Positions 51,209 to 60,087 of a stretch of 64,000 nt of DNA are shown here, in pieces. The stretch is taken from NCBI RefSeq assembly GCF_025215155.1, contig NZ_JALHAM010000118.1, one strand, 5' to 3'. Position 1 is the stretch's first letter. Each line of letters opens with the position of its first letter. This DNA is from Dryocola clanedunensis. GTDB taxonomy: Bacteria > Pseudomonadota > Gammaproteobacteria > Enterobacterales > Enterobacteriaceae. A model generated the notes under the pieces. It ran no database searches and was not told the DNA's origin. It saw only the letters and a list, made by a program, of their open reading frames with translations. The position numbers and the translations under genes are program-made.

Positions 51209-52636
51209 ATGAACAGCACCATTGCACAACAAATTGCCGAAGAGGGCGGCGTAGAAGCCTATCTTCACGCTCAGCAACACAAGAGCCTGCTGCGCTTCCT
51301 GACCTGCGGCAGCGTGGATGACGGCAAAAGCACGCTGATTGGACGCCTGCTGCATGACACGCGTCAGATCTACGAAGATCAGCTCTCCTCGCTGCAAACC
51401 GACAGCAAGCGCCACGGCACCCAGGGCGAGAAGCTCGATCTGGCGCTGCTGGTCGATGGCCTACAGGCCGAACGCGAGCAGGGCATTACCATCGACGTGG
51501 CCTATCGCTATTTCTCTACCGAGAAGCGTAAATTTATCATCGCCGATACGCCGGGACACGAGCAGTACACCCGCAACATGGCTACGGGAGCTTCAACCTG
51601 CGAGCTGGCGATCCTGCTGATCGACGCACGTAAAAGCGTGCTGGATCAGACCCGCCGCCACAGCTTTATCTCCACGCTGCTGGGGATCAAGCACCTGGTC
51701 GTAGCCGTAAACAAAATGGATCTGGTTGAGTTCAGCGAAGAGACGTTCGAGCAGATCAAGCAGGATTACCTGACGTTTGCCGAACAGCTGCCGTCTGACC
51801 TGGATATCCGCTTCGTGCCGCTGTCCGCACTGGAAGGCGACAACGTTGCGACGCAAAGCGCAAATATGCCGTGGTACACCGGTCCTACGCTTCTGGAACT
51901 GCTGGAAACGGTAGAGGTTAAGCGCATCGTGGATCAGCAGCCAATGCGCTTCCCGGTACAGTATGTGAATCGCCCTAATCTGGATTTCCGTGGCTATGCA
52001 GGCACCCTGGCTTCCGGCGTGGTGACCGTGGGACAGCGCGTGAAGGTTTTACCGTCAGGCGTTGAGTCTTCCATTGCGCGAATCGTAACGTTTGATGGGG
52101 ATTTGCAACAAGCTGCTGCGGGGGAAGCGATCACTCTGGTGCTGAAAGATGAGATCGACATCAGCCGGGGTGACCTGCTGGTTGACGCCAGCGACTCACT
52201 GCCCGCCGTGCAAACCGCGAAGGTTGATGTGGTCTGGATGGCAGAACAGGCGCTGGTCCCGGGCCAGAGCTTCGACATTAAAATCGCCGGCAAAAAGACC
52301 CGCGCCCGCGTGGGTGATATCCACTATCAGGTTGAAATTAACTCCCTGACTCAGCGGGTAGTGGACAGCCTGCCGCTTAACGGTATCGGCCTGGTTGACT
52401 TAACTTTCGATGAGCCTTTAGTGCTGGATAAGTACCAGGAAAACCCAGTCACCGGCGGGCTTATCTTTATCGACCGCCTGACTAACGTCACCGTTGGTGC
52501 AGGTATGGTGCGTGAGCCGCAGGAGGATGTTTATCAGGACGCTTCCGCTTTCAGCGCTTTCGAACTGGAACTGAATGCGCTGGTCCGTCGCCACTTCCCC
52601 CACTGGGGCGCGCGCGATTTGCTGGGAGGCAAGTGA
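51209..52636 (+). CDS. cysN: Sulfate adenylyltransferase subunit 1 (GTPase)
   Basis: EF-Tu-like GTPase whose hydrolysis drives APS synthesis by CysD. It is 475 aa, as in E. coli. G motifs: GSVDDGKSTLIGRLL (G1), ADTPGHEQYTRNMATGAS (G3), VAVNKMDLV (G4); two beta-barrel domains follow. Its stop TGA overlaps the cysC ATG (TGATG). Confidence 0.97.
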   Translation: MNSTIAQQIAEEGGVEAYLHAQQHKSLLRFLTCGSVDDGKSTLIGRLLHDTRQIYEDQLSSLQTDSKRHGTQGEKLDLALLVDGLQAEREQGITIDVAYRYFSTEKRKFIIADTPGHEQYTRNMATGASTCELAILLIDARKSVLDQTRRHSFISTLLGIKHLVVAVNKMDLVEFSEETFEQIKQDYLTFAEQLPSDLDIRFVPLSALEGDNVATQSANMPWYTGPTLLELLETVEVKRIVDQQPMRFPVQYVNRPNLDFRGYAGTLASGVVTVGQRVKVLPSGVESSIARIVTFDGDLQQAAAGEAITLVLKDEIDISRGDLLVDASDSLPAVQTAKVDVVWMAEQALVPGQSFDIKIAGKKTRARVGDIHYQVEINSLTQRVVDSLPLNGIGLVDLTFDEPLVLDKYQENPVTGGLIFIDRLTNVTVGAGMVREPQEDVYQDASAFSAFELELNALVRRHFPHWGARDLLGGK

Positions 52637-53241
52637 TGGCTGAGCACGACGATAACGTCGTCTGGCATGCCCATCCGGTCACCCGGCAGCAGCGTGAGCA
52701 ACTTCATCAGCACCGTGGCGCGGTGCTGTGGTTCACCGGTCTGTCCGGCTCCGGTAAATCCACCGTAGCCGGTGCGCTTGAAGAGGCGCTGCATAAGCTT
52801 GGGGTCAGCACCTATTTGCTTGATGGCGACAACGTGCGCCACGGGTTGTGCAGCGACCTGGGGTTCAGCGACGCTGACCGTAAAGAGAACATCCGCCGGG
52901 TAGGAGAGGTCGCCAGTTTGATGGTGGACGCGGGGCTGGTCGTGCTGACCGCCTTCATCTCACCTCATCGCGCAGAGCGGCAAATGGTCCGTGAACTTGT
53001 CGGGGCGGGGCGGTTTATCGAAGTGTTTGTCGATACCCCGCTGGAGATTTGCGAGGCGCGCGATCCTAAGGGGCTGTACAAGAAAGCCCGGGCCGGGGAA
53101 CTGCGCAATTTTACCGGGATTGATTCATTGTATGAATCCCCCACGCAGCCGGAAATTCACTTAGACGGTGAACAATTGGTAACAAATTTGATTGCGCAAT
53201 TATTAGACCTGCTGCGTCGGGACGATATTATCAAATCCTAA
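52636..53241 (+). CDS. cysC: Adenylylsulfate kinase
   Basis: Phosphorylates APS to PAPS, the substrate of CysH. It is 201 aa from the ATG at 52636 (201 in E. coli). P-loop FTGLSGSGKSTVAGALE, DGDNVRHGLCSDLGFS, FISPHRAERQ and DPKGLYKKARAGELRNFTGID. It is coupled to cysN by the one-base overlap. Confidence 0.97.
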   Translation: MAEHDDNVVWHAHPVTRQQREQLHQHRGAVLWFTGLSGSGKSTVAGALEEALHKLGVSTYLLDGDNVRHGLCSDLGFSDADRKENIRRVGEVASLMVDAGLVVLTAFISPHRAERQMVRELVGAGRFIEVFVDTPLEICEARDPKGLYKKARAGELRNFTGIDSLYESPTQPEIHLDGEQLVTNLIAQLLDLLRRDDIIKS

Positions 53242-53294
53242 AGACAGTGCCAGGCCGCTTACTGCGCCAGGCCCGCCAGGTCACCGGATTCGTT

Positions 53295-53618
53295 ATGCGC
53301 AATAGTTCGAACATGATTATGACACAAGCAGAACCCAGCCCTCCCGCCGATGAAACGACCTGGTCATTGCCAGGCGCCTTCATCGGCTTTTTGTCGTGGC
53401 TGCTCGCGCTTGGCATTCCATTTCTGGCCTATGGTTCTAACACCCTGTTTTTCTTCCTTTATACCTGGCCATTCTTTCTTGCGCTGATGCCGGTTGCCGT
53501 GGTGGTTGGCATTGCATTGCACTCTTTGGTCCGCGGTAAACTTCTCTATAGCTGCCTTGCTACGGTGGTTACAGTGGGGCTGATGTTTGGTGTTTTATTC
53601 ATGTGGTTGATGGGTTAA
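53295..53618 (+). CDS. ygbE: DUF3561 family inner-membrane protein
   Basis: Small inner-membrane protein of 107 aa, as in E. coli, function unknown. The start at 53295 (MRNSSNMIM) is set by homology; longer in-frame starts are not conserved. A soluble N-terminus containing ETTWSLPGA is followed by three hydrophobic segments (about residues 30-50, 52-75 and 80-105). The block LYTWPFFLALMPVAVVVGIALHSL is strongly conserved. It lies between cysC and ftsB. Confidence 0.92.
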   Translation: MRNSSNMIMTQAEPSPPADETTWSLPGAFIGFLSWLLALGIPFLAYGSNTLFFFLYTWPFFLALMPVAVVVGIALHSLVRGKLLYSCLATVVTVGLMFGVLFMWLMG

Positions 53619-53800
53619 GCCTGACTGACGAAAATGGCTCGATTTAAGCTAAACCTCCTGCAAACGCGCATGTCGGCGCGATCTGTGATAAATTCTGCCG
53701 CAAATTTGTCGATTCACTTTCCACCCGCGATCCTGTTGGGGGGAAAAGTGTGGTCAGATAAGATGTTGTGGAATGAGTGTGCCGTTTTTCAGGGGGCAGG

Positions 53801-54115
53801 ATGGGTAAACTAACGCTGCTGCTGCTGGCCTTGCTGGTCTGGCTGCAGTATTCGCTGTGGTTCGGAAAAAACGGCGTGCATGACTATACGCGAGTCAATG
53901 AAGACGTGGCGGCTCAGCAGGCGACTAACGCCAAACTGAAGGCGCGTAACGATCAGCTGTTTGCTGAAATTGACGATCTTAACGGCGGCCAGGAGGCCAT
54001 CGAAGAGCGCGCACGCAACGAACTGAGTATGACCAAGCCTGGTGAAACCTTCTACCGCCTGGTGCCGGACACCTCTAAGCGCGCCGGCAACAATGCCGCG
54101 CAGAACAATCGATAA
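53801..54115 (+). CDS. ftsB: Cell division protein FtsB
   Basis: Single-pass bitopic divisome protein that forms a complex with FtsL and FtsQ. It is 104 aa (103 in E. coli) from the ATG at 53801. Transmembrane segment about residues 4-20 (LTLLLLALLVWLQYSLW), then a periplasmic coiled coil (residues 30-70, NEDVAAQQATNAKLKARNDQ). It begins the ftsB-ispD-ispF-truD-surE-pcm gene string, 18 bp before ispD. Confidence 0.95.
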   Translation: MGKLTLLLLALLVWLQYSLWFGKNGVHDYTRVNEDVAAQQATNAKLKARNDQLFAEIDDLNGGQEAIEERARNELSMTKPGETFYRLVPDTSKRAGNNAAQNNR

Positions 54116-54133
54116 ATAGCGTAAGTGATTCTC

Positions 54134-54844
54134 ATGGCAGACTCCTCCCGGGACGTAATTGCCGTGGTGCCGGCCGCCGGAATCGGCAGCCGTATGCAAA
54201 CGGAATGTCCAAAGCAATATCTGCACATCGGTAATAAAACCATTCTTGAACATGCTGTCGCGAGCCTGCTGGCACATCCGCGCATCAGCCATGTCATCAT
54301 TGCCATCAGCCCTACGGACGCCTGGTTCGCCTCTTTGCCGCTGGTAAAAGATCCTCGTATTAGCGTGGTGAGCGGAGGAGGGCAGCGCGCCGATTCAGTG
54401 CTTGCTGGCCTTCAGGCAGCCAATGGGGCTGAATGGGTGCTGGTGCATGACGCCGCGCGCCCTTGTCTGCATCAGGATGATTTAGCGCGTTTGCTGGCCA
54501 TAACTGAAACCAGTCAAGTTGGTGGTATTCTTGCCGCACCGGTGCGGGATACGATGAAGCGCGGTGAGCCTGGCAACCCTTTGATTGCCCATACCGTCGA
54601 GCGCGAAGACCTCTGGCACGCGCTGACGCCGCAACTTTTTCCCCTTGAGCTGTTGCGAAGCTGTCTGTTGCGCGCCCTGAACGAGGGCGCGACGATCACC
54701 GATGAAGCTTCCGCGCTGGAATATTGTGGCTTCCATCCGGAAATAATTAGCGCCCGCGCCGATAATATTAAAGTGACACGCCCGGAAGACCTGGCGCTTG
54801 CAGAGTTTTACCTCACGCGGTTAACCCAAACGGAGAAGATTTAA
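54134..54844 (+). CDS. ispD: 2-C-methyl-D-erythritol 4-phosphate cytidylyltransferase
   Basis: Third enzyme of the MEP isoprenoid pathway; makes CDP-methylerythritol from CTP and MEP. It is 236 aa from the ATG at 54134, as in E. coli; a GTG three codons upstream is the alternative. Motifs: VVPAAGIGSRMQTECPKQYL, GGGQRADSVLAGL, VHDAARPCL and KVTRPEDLALAEFYL. It overlaps ispF by one base (TAATG). Confidence 0.96.
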   Translation: MADSSRDVIAVVPAAGIGSRMQTECPKQYLHIGNKTILEHAVASLLAHPRISHVIIAISPTDAWFASLPLVKDPRISVVSGGGQRADSVLAGLQAANGAEWVLVHDAARPCLHQDDLARLLAITETSQVGGILAAPVRDTMKRGEPGNPLIAHTVEREDLWHALTPQLFPLELLRSCLLRALNEGATITDEASALEYCGFHPEIISARADNIKVTRPEDLALAEFYLTRLTQTEKI

Positions 54845-55323
54845 TGCGTATCGGACATGGTTTTGACGTACACGCTTTTGGAGGCGTTGGCCCGATTATC
54901 ATTGGCGGCGTGCGCGTCCCATTCGAAAAAGGGCTACTGGCCCATTCCGATGGTGATGTTGCACTTCATGCGCTGACCGATGCGCTGCTTGGTGCAGCCG
55001 CTCTGGGGGATATCGGCAAGCTGTTTCCCGATACCGACGCCGCCTACAAGGGCGCGGACAGCCGCGAGCTGTTGCGCGAAGCCTGGCGCCGCATTCAGGC
55101 TAAGGGATACACACTCGGTAATGTCGATGTGACCATCATCGCCCAGGCGCCTAAAATGGCTCCGCACATCCCGCAGATGCGTGTGTTTATCGCCGAAGAT
55201 CTTGGCTGCCATATGGACGACGTCAACGTAAAAGCCACCACCACCGAAAAACTTGGCTTCACCGGGCGTGGTGAAGGGATTGCCTGTGAAGCGGTCGCGC
55301 TGCTGCATAAGGCCCGCGCGTGA
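54844..55323 (+). CDS. ispF: 2-C-methyl-D-erythritol 2,4-cyclodiphosphate synthase
   Basis: Zinc-dependent cyclisation step of the MEP pathway. It is 159 aa, as in E. coli. Motifs: RIGHGFDVHAFG (zinc ligands Asp and His), LAHSDGDVALHALTDALLGA, LFPDTDAAYKGADS and the C-terminal KATTTEKLGFTGRGEGIACEA. Coupled to ispD before it and truD after it by one-base overlaps. Confidence 0.97.
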   Translation: MRIGHGFDVHAFGGVGPIIIGGVRVPFEKGLLAHSDGDVALHALTDALLGAAALGDIGKLFPDTDAAYKGADSRELLREAWRRIQAKGYTLGNVDVTIIAQAPKMAPHIPQMRVFIAEDLGCHMDDVNVKATTTEKLGFTGRGEGIACEAVALLHKARA

Positions 55324-56369
55324 TGGATATGCAGAATCTCACCTGGCTGCACGGCAAGCCGGAGGGGACTGGGCTAATCAAAGCCAGTCCCGAAGATTTC
55401 GTGGTCATCGAAGATCTGGGTTTTGGGCCGGACGGCGACGGCGAACACCTGCTGCTGCGCATCCTGAAAAAGGGCTGCAACACGCGTTTTGTCGCCGACG
55501 CGCTGGCAAAGTTTCTGAAAGTCCATGCCCGCGAAGTCAGTTTCGCCGGGCAAAAAGATAAGCATGCCGTCACCGAACAGTGGTTCTGCGTACGCTTGCC
55601 GGGCAAAGAGATGCCTGACATGGAGGCATTTCAGCTGGAAGGTTGCGAAGTGCTGGAATACGCGCGGCACCGCCGCAAGCTGCGTCTCGGCGCGCTTAAA
55701 GGCAATAATTTCACCCTCGTGCTGCGCGAAGTCAGTAACCGCGAAGAGCTGGAAGCTCGTCTTAACGCCATTTTACGCGACGGCGTGCCGAACTACTTTG
55801 GCAGCCAGCGTTTTGGCATCGGCGGCAATAACCTGAATCAGGCCCGCCGCTGGGTGCAAACCAATGCGCCCATCCGCGATCGCAATAAACGCAGTTTTTA
55901 TTTGTCAGCGGCCCGCAGCGCGTTGTTTAATCAGATTGTTAGCCTTAGACTGAAAAAACCAGACTTTAATCAAGTTGTTGATGGCGATGCGCTACAATTG
56001 GCAGGACGCGGTAGCTGGTTTGTGGCGATCGACGAAGAACTCCCGGTGTTACAACAACGTGTGGACAGTGGCGAACTGCTGATTACGGCACCACTGCCGG
56101 GCGATGGAGCGTGGGGTTCTCTCAATGCAGCGCTGGCATTTGAGCAGCAGTGCGTTGAGCAAGAGACTGATTTACAGTCATTGTTGGTTCGCGAGCGAGT
56201 GGAAGCTGCTCGTCGTGCCATGCTGGTAAAACCAGAGGAATTACGTTGGAACTGGTGGGATGATGTGACGGTTGAGGTCAGCTTCTGGCTACCCGCCGGC
56301 AGCTTCGCCACCAGTGTTGTAAGGGAACTGATGAATACGCCGGGTGACTATGCGAATATTGCTGAGTAA
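55323..56369 (+). CDS. truD: tRNA pseudouridine(13) synthase
   Basis: Makes pseudouridine at U13 of tRNA-Glu. It is 348 aa from the ATG at 55323, which overlaps the ispF stop (TGATG); an in-frame GTG at 55320 would give 349. The catalytic Asp is in SFAGQKDKHAVTEQW (about residue 79). GVPNYFGSQRFGIGGNN and the C-terminal SFWLPAGSFATSVVREL are typical TruD signatures. Its last 20 bases overlap surE. Confidence 0.95.
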   Translation: MDMQNLTWLHGKPEGTGLIKASPEDFVVIEDLGFGPDGDGEHLLLRILKKGCNTRFVADALAKFLKVHAREVSFAGQKDKHAVTEQWFCVRLPGKEMPDMEAFQLEGCEVLEYARHRRKLRLGALKGNNFTLVLREVSNREELEARLNAILRDGVPNYFGSQRFGIGGNNLNQARRWVQTNAPIRDRNKRSFYLSAARSALFNQIVSLRLKKPDFNQVVDGDALQLAGRGSWFVAIDEELPVLQQRVDSGELLITAPLPGDGAWGSLNAALAFEQQCVEQETDLQSLLVRERVEAARRAMLVKPEELRWNWWDDVTVEVSFWLPAGSFATSVVRELMNTPGDYANIAE

Positions 56370-57111
56370 CGATGACGGGATCCATGCGCCGGGTATTCAG
56401 GCGCTGGCGAAAGCCTTGCGGGAATTTGCCGAGGTGCAGGTCGTGGCCCCGGACCGTAATCGCAGCGGCGCATCCAACTCACTGACGCTTGAATCTTCAC
56501 TGCGCACTTTTACACTGGCAAACGGCGATATCTCCGTGCAGATGGGCACGCCGACAGACTGCGTTTATCTGGGCGTGAACGCGCTAATGCGTCCTCGTCC
56601 TGATGTCGTGGTTGCGGGTATCAATGCCGGGCCGAACCTGGGCGACGATGTTATCTATTCCGGCACGGTTGCTGCCGCCATGGAAGGTCGCCACTTAGGC
56701 TTTCCGGCGCTGGCCGTTTCTCTGAATGGCTATACGCATTACGACACCGCCGCTGCAATCACCTGTTCTATTCTTCGCGCCTTATCGCGTGAGCCGCTGC
56801 GTACCGGCCGTATTTTGAATATCAACGTCCCTGATTTGCCGCTCAACGAGATTAAAGGCATTCGGGTGACGCGCTGCGGCAGCCGTCATCCTTCTGACAA
56901 AGTGATTCCCCAGGAAGATCCACGCGGCAATACGCTGTACTGGATTGGTCCTCCGGGGGATAAGTTTGACGCAGGCCCGGATACAGATTTTGCCGCCGTT
57001 GATGAAGGCTATGTCTCGGTTACGCCTTTGCATGTCGATTTAACCGCTCATAGCGCCCATGACGTGGTGAGCAGCTGGCTAACCAAAGCGGGAGTTGCCG
57101 AGCAATGGTGA
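56350..57111 (+). CDS. surE: 5'/3'-nucleotidase SurE
   Basis: Metal-dependent nucleotidase and exopolyphosphatase linked to stationary-phase survival. It is 253 aa from the ATG at 56350, as in E. coli. Motifs: LLSNDDGIHAPGI (metal-binding Asp pair), APDRNRSGASNSLTL, GINAGPNLGDDVIYSGTVAAAMEG. It overlaps truD upstream by 20 bp and pcm downstream by 7 bp. Confidence 0.97.
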   Translation: MRILLSNDDGIHAPGIQALAKALREFAEVQVVAPDRNRSGASNSLTLESSLRTFTLANGDISVQMGTPTDCVYLGVNALMRPRPDVVVAGINAGPNLGDDVIYSGTVAAAMEGRHLGFPALAVSLNGYTHYDTAAAITCSILRALSREPLRTGRILNINVPDLPLNEIKGIRVTRCGSRHPSDKVIPQEDPRGNTLYWIGPPGDKFDAGPDTDFAAVDEGYVSVTPLHVDLTAHSAHDVVSSWLTKAGVAEQW

Positions 57112-57731
57112 GCCAACGCGTACAAGCTCTTCTCACTCAGCTTCGTGCCCAGGGCATTCAGGACGAGAAAGTACTGGATGCGATTGCGCAGGTGCCGCGG
57201 GAAAAATTTGTCGACGAAGCGTTTGAACACAAAGCCTGGGAAAACACGGCGCTGCCGATTGGCTCAGGCCAGACCATTTCGCAGCCTTATATGGTTGCGC
57301 GCATGACTGAACTACTCGAACTGACGGCGGACTCGAGAGTGCTGGAGATCGGCACTGGCTCAGGATATCAGACGGCGATCCTTGCCCATCTTGTCCATCA
57401 TGTTTGTTCCGTTGAGCGTATCAAAGGGCTGCAATGGCACGCACGGCGGCGTCTGAAACAGTTGGATCTGCATAATATTTCCACTCGCCACGGCGACGGC
57501 TGGCAAGGCTGGCACGCGCGTGCGCCATTTGACGCTATCATTGTTACGGCGGCTCCGCCTGAGATCCCTTCAGCTCTGTTATCACAGCTGGATGAGGGTG
57601 GGATTCTTGTCCTGCCGGTAGGTGAAGATCGACAGTTTTTAAAACGCGTTCGTCGCCACGGTGGCGAATTTATTATTGATACGGTAGAAGCCGTTCGTTT
57701 TGTACCCTTAGTGAAGGGCGAACTGGCATAA
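57105..57731 (+). CDS. pcm: Protein-L-isoaspartate O-methyltransferase
   Basis: SAM-dependent repair methyltransferase for isoaspartyl residues in aged proteins. It is 208 aa, as in E. coli. SAM motif VLEIGTGSGYQTAIL near residue 80, catalytic-region GSGQTISQPYMVA, and FDAIIVTAAPPEIPSAL. Coupled to surE by overlap; nlpD-rpoS follows after 103 bp. Confidence 0.97.
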   Translation: MVSQRVQALLTQLRAQGIQDEKVLDAIAQVPREKFVDEAFEHKAWENTALPIGSGQTISQPYMVARMTELLELTADSRVLEIGTGSGYQTAILAHLVHHVCSVERIKGLQWHARRRLKQLDLHNISTRHGDGWQGWHARAPFDAIIVTAAPPEIPSALLSQLDEGGILVLPVGEDRQFLKRVRRHGGEFIIDTVEAVRFVPLVKGELA

Positions 57732-57834
57732 CCTGGATATTTCTTGTTTTTTTACCAGGCCTTTGGCGTAACGTAGCCGACTTAAATCTATCGTATTTTC
57801 ATAAGCAAGAAAGAGATCCATTTTTGGGGGATAT

Positions 57835-58980
57835 ATGAGCGCGGGAAGCCCGACTTTTACTCTACGTCGCATTGCGGCGCTATCGCTGGTGAGCCTGTGG
57901 CTGGCCGGTTGTAGCAACAACACGACTCAGGCACCAATCAGCTCGGTCGGTGGCAGCAGTAACGCAGGAAGCAGCGCTTCTGGCGGCGAAATGGTGACTC
58001 AGCCTCCGCAGATCTCTTCACCGGCTCAGACCCCTCAAATTCAGCCGGTACAGCAGCCGGTGATTCAGCCTGTCCAGACTCAGGCAGTGCAGAGCCAACC
58101 GGCTGTGCAATCAGCGCCTGTTCAGACGGAAAATGGGCGTATCGTGTATAACCGCAAGTATGGGAATATTCCGAAAGGAAGCTACGCTGGCGGTAGCACC
58201 TATACGGTCAAACGCGGCGACACGCTTTTCTATATCGCATGGATCACCGGGAACGATTTCCGTGACCTTGCGCAGCGTAATAACGTCGCGGCCCCGTACG
58301 GTCTGGAGGTTGGCCAAACTCTGCAGGTTGGTAGCTCAACGGGCACGCCAATTACCGGTGGAAATGCGGTTACTCAGGCAGATGCCACTGCACAAGGTGT
58401 GAACAATCCGGCTGCGCAAAACTCAAGCGCAGTGGTTGCTTCTAAACCAACAATTACGTATTCTGAGGACTCAGGTGAACAGAGTGCTAACAAAATGTTG
58501 CCGAATAATAACCCAGCTGCGACAACCGTCACAGCACCGGTTACGGCACCTGTGGTTAGCTCTACAACGACCGCACCCACTGCCAGCAGCACGTCCGATA
58601 GCGCGCCAATCTCCACCTGGCGTTGGCCGACTGATGGCAAGGTTATCGAGAACTTTTCTGCCACTGAAGGTGGTAACAAAGGGATCGATATCGCCGGCAG
58701 TAAAGGACAGGCAATCATCGCGACCGCTTCTGGCCGCGTTGTCTATGCCGGTAACGCGCTGCGTGGTTACGGTAATCTGATCATCATTAAACATAATGAT
58801 GATTACCTGAGTGCCTACGCCCATAACGATACGATGCTGGTCCGGGAACAACAAGAAATCACGGCGGGGCAGAAGATAGCTACCATGGGTAGCACCGGAA
58901 CCAGTTCAACAAGATTGCATTTTGAAATTCGTTACAAGGGGAAATCCGTCAATCCGCTGCGTTATTTACCGCAGCGATAA
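57835..58980 (+). CDS. nlpD: Murein hydrolase activator NlpD
   Basis: Outer-membrane lipoprotein that activates the amidase AmiC during cell separation. It is 381 aa (379 in E. coli). Signal ends LAGC (Cys26), then a Gln/Pro/Val-rich linker, a LysM domain (about residues 122-165, YTVKRGDTLFYIAWITGNDFRDLAQRN), a Thr/Ala/Pro-rich linker and a C-terminal LytM domain. The LytM domain is degenerate: GNKGIDIAG lacks the first metal-binding His of active M23 enzymes, as expected for an activator. The main rpoS promoter lies inside this gene. Confidence 0.95.
   Translation: MSAGSPTFTLRRIAALSLVSLWLAGCSNNTTQAPISSVGGSSNAGSSASGGEMVTQPPQISSPAQTPQIQPVQQPVIQPVQTQAVQSQPAVQSAPVQTENGRIVYNRKYGNIPKGSYAGGSTYTVKRGDTLFYIAWITGNDFRDLAQRNNVAAPYGLEVGQTLQVGSSTGTPITGGNAVTQADATAQGVNNPAAQNSSAVVASKPTITYSEDSGEQSANKMLPNNNPAATTVTAPVTAPVVSSTTTAPTASSTSDSAPISTWRWPTDGKVIENFSATEGGNKGIDIAGSKGQAIIATASGRVVYAGNALRGYGNLIIIKHNDDYLSAYAHNDTMLVREQQEITAGQKIATMGSTGTSSTRLHFEIRYKGKSVNPLRYLPQR
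58436..58464 (+). promoter_or_regulatory. Principal rpoS promoter within nlpD
   Basis: TTGCTT (58436-58441), 17 bp, TATTCT (58459-58464). A start about 58471 gives a leader of roughly 569 nt, matching the long rpoS leader of E. coli, where the promoter has the same place in nlpD. Confidence 0.65.
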
Positions 58981-58983
58981 GCC

Positions 58984-59013
58984 GGCAAAGCACTCCATCA
59001 TAAGTGTTTTGCC
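58984..59013 (+). promoter_or_regulatory. rpoS leader hairpin before the ribosome-binding site
   Basis: 11-nt arms GGCAAAGCACT and AGTGTTTTGCC (one G-U pair) around an 8-nt loop, 26 nt before the rpoS ATG. It differs in sequence from the E. coli hairpin I recall at this point, while GGGATCACGGGTAGGAGCCA just downstream is the same. Confidence 0.5.
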
Positions 59014-59039
59014 CAGGGATCACGGGTAGGAGCCACCTT

Positions 59040-60032
59040 ATGAGTCAGAATACGCTGAAAGTTAATGAGTTAACCGAAGACGCGGAATTTGATGAGAACG
59101 GAGTTGAGGCTTTTGATGAAAAAGCCCTTGTAGAAGAGGAGCCCAGTGATAACGACATTGCCGAAGAAGAGCTGTTGTCACAGGGCGCCACGCAGCGTGT
59201 ATTGGATGCGACTCAGCTTTATCTTGGGGAGATCGGCTATTCCCCATTATTGACCGCCGAAGAAGAAGTTTATTTTGCTCGCCGCGCGCTGCGTGGTGAT
59301 GTTGCCTCCCGCCGTCGCATGATCGAAAGTAACCTGCGACTGGTGGTTAAGATTGCCCGCCGTTACAGCAATCGTGGTCTGGCACTGCTGGATCTGATTG
59401 AAGAGGGGAATCTGGGGCTGATTCGTGCGGTAGAGAAGTTTGACCCTGAACGTGGGTTCCGTTTCTCAACTTATGCAACCTGGTGGATTCGTCAGACCAT
59501 CGAACGGGCAATCATGAACCAAACCCGTACGATTCGCCTGCCCATTCACATTGTGAAAGAGCTGAATGTTTATCTGCGTACCGCTCGCGAACTCTCCCAC
59601 AAGCTCGACCATGAGCCGAGTGCGGAAGAGATTGCCGAGCAGCTGGATAAACCCGTTGATGATGTCAGCCGTATGCTGCGTCTTAACGAACGCATTACCT
59701 CAGTAGACACCCCGCTGGGTGGCGACTCTGAGAAAGCGCTGTTAGACATTCTGGCAGACGAGAAAGACAACGGACCTGAAGACACCACGCAAGACGATGA
59801 TATGAAACAGAGCATCGTGAAGTGGCTGTTTGAACTGAACGCTAAGCAGCGTGAAGTGCTGGCTCGTCGCTTTGGTCTGCTAGGCTATGAAGCTGCAACG
59901 CTGGAAGATGTCGGTCGCGAAATCGGCCTGACTCGTGAACGTGTTCGCCAGATTCAGGTTGAAGGCCTGCGCCGTCTGCGTGAAATCCTGCAGACTCAGG
60001 GGCTGAATATCGAAGCGCTGTTCCGCGAATAA
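59040..60032 (+). CDS. rpoS: RNA polymerase sigma factor RpoS (sigma-38)
   Basis: Master sigma factor of stationary phase and general stress. It is 330 aa, as in E. coli, from the ATG at 59040 behind TAGGAG. Region 1.2/2 (QLYLGEIGYSPLLTAEEE, RRMIESNLRLVVKIARRY, the -10-reading FRFSTYATWWIRQTIERAIM), region 3 and region 4 (TLEDVGREIGLTRERVRQIQ) are intact, so the allele looks functional. The acidic N-terminus is the most variable part. Confidence 0.98.
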   Translation: MSQNTLKVNELTEDAEFDENGVEAFDEKALVEEEPSDNDIAEEELLSQGATQRVLDATQLYLGEIGYSPLLTAEEEVYFARRALRGDVASRRRMIESNLRLVVKIARRYSNRGLALLDLIEEGNLGLIRAVEKFDPERGFRFSTYATWWIRQTIERAIMNQTRTIRLPIHIVKELNVYLRTARELSHKLDHEPSAEEIAEQLDKPVDDVSRMLRLNERITSVDTPLGGDSEKALLDILADEKDNGPEDTTQDDDMKQSIVKWLFELNAKQREVLARRFGLLGYEAATLEDVGREIGLTRERVRQIQVEGLRRLREILQTQGLNIEALFRE

Positions 60033-60048
60033 ATAACCTTTCATAAAT

Positions 60049-60080
60049 AAAGGCCAGTCGAAAGACTGGCCTTTAATTTT
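60049..60080. terminator. Rho-independent terminator of rpoS
   Basis: 11-bp perfect stem AAAGGCCAGTC/GACTGGCCTTT with a GAAA tetraloop and flanking A and T tracts, serving rpoS and the convergent marR-type gene. Confidence 0.9.
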
Positions 60081-60087
60081 TGTGCCT

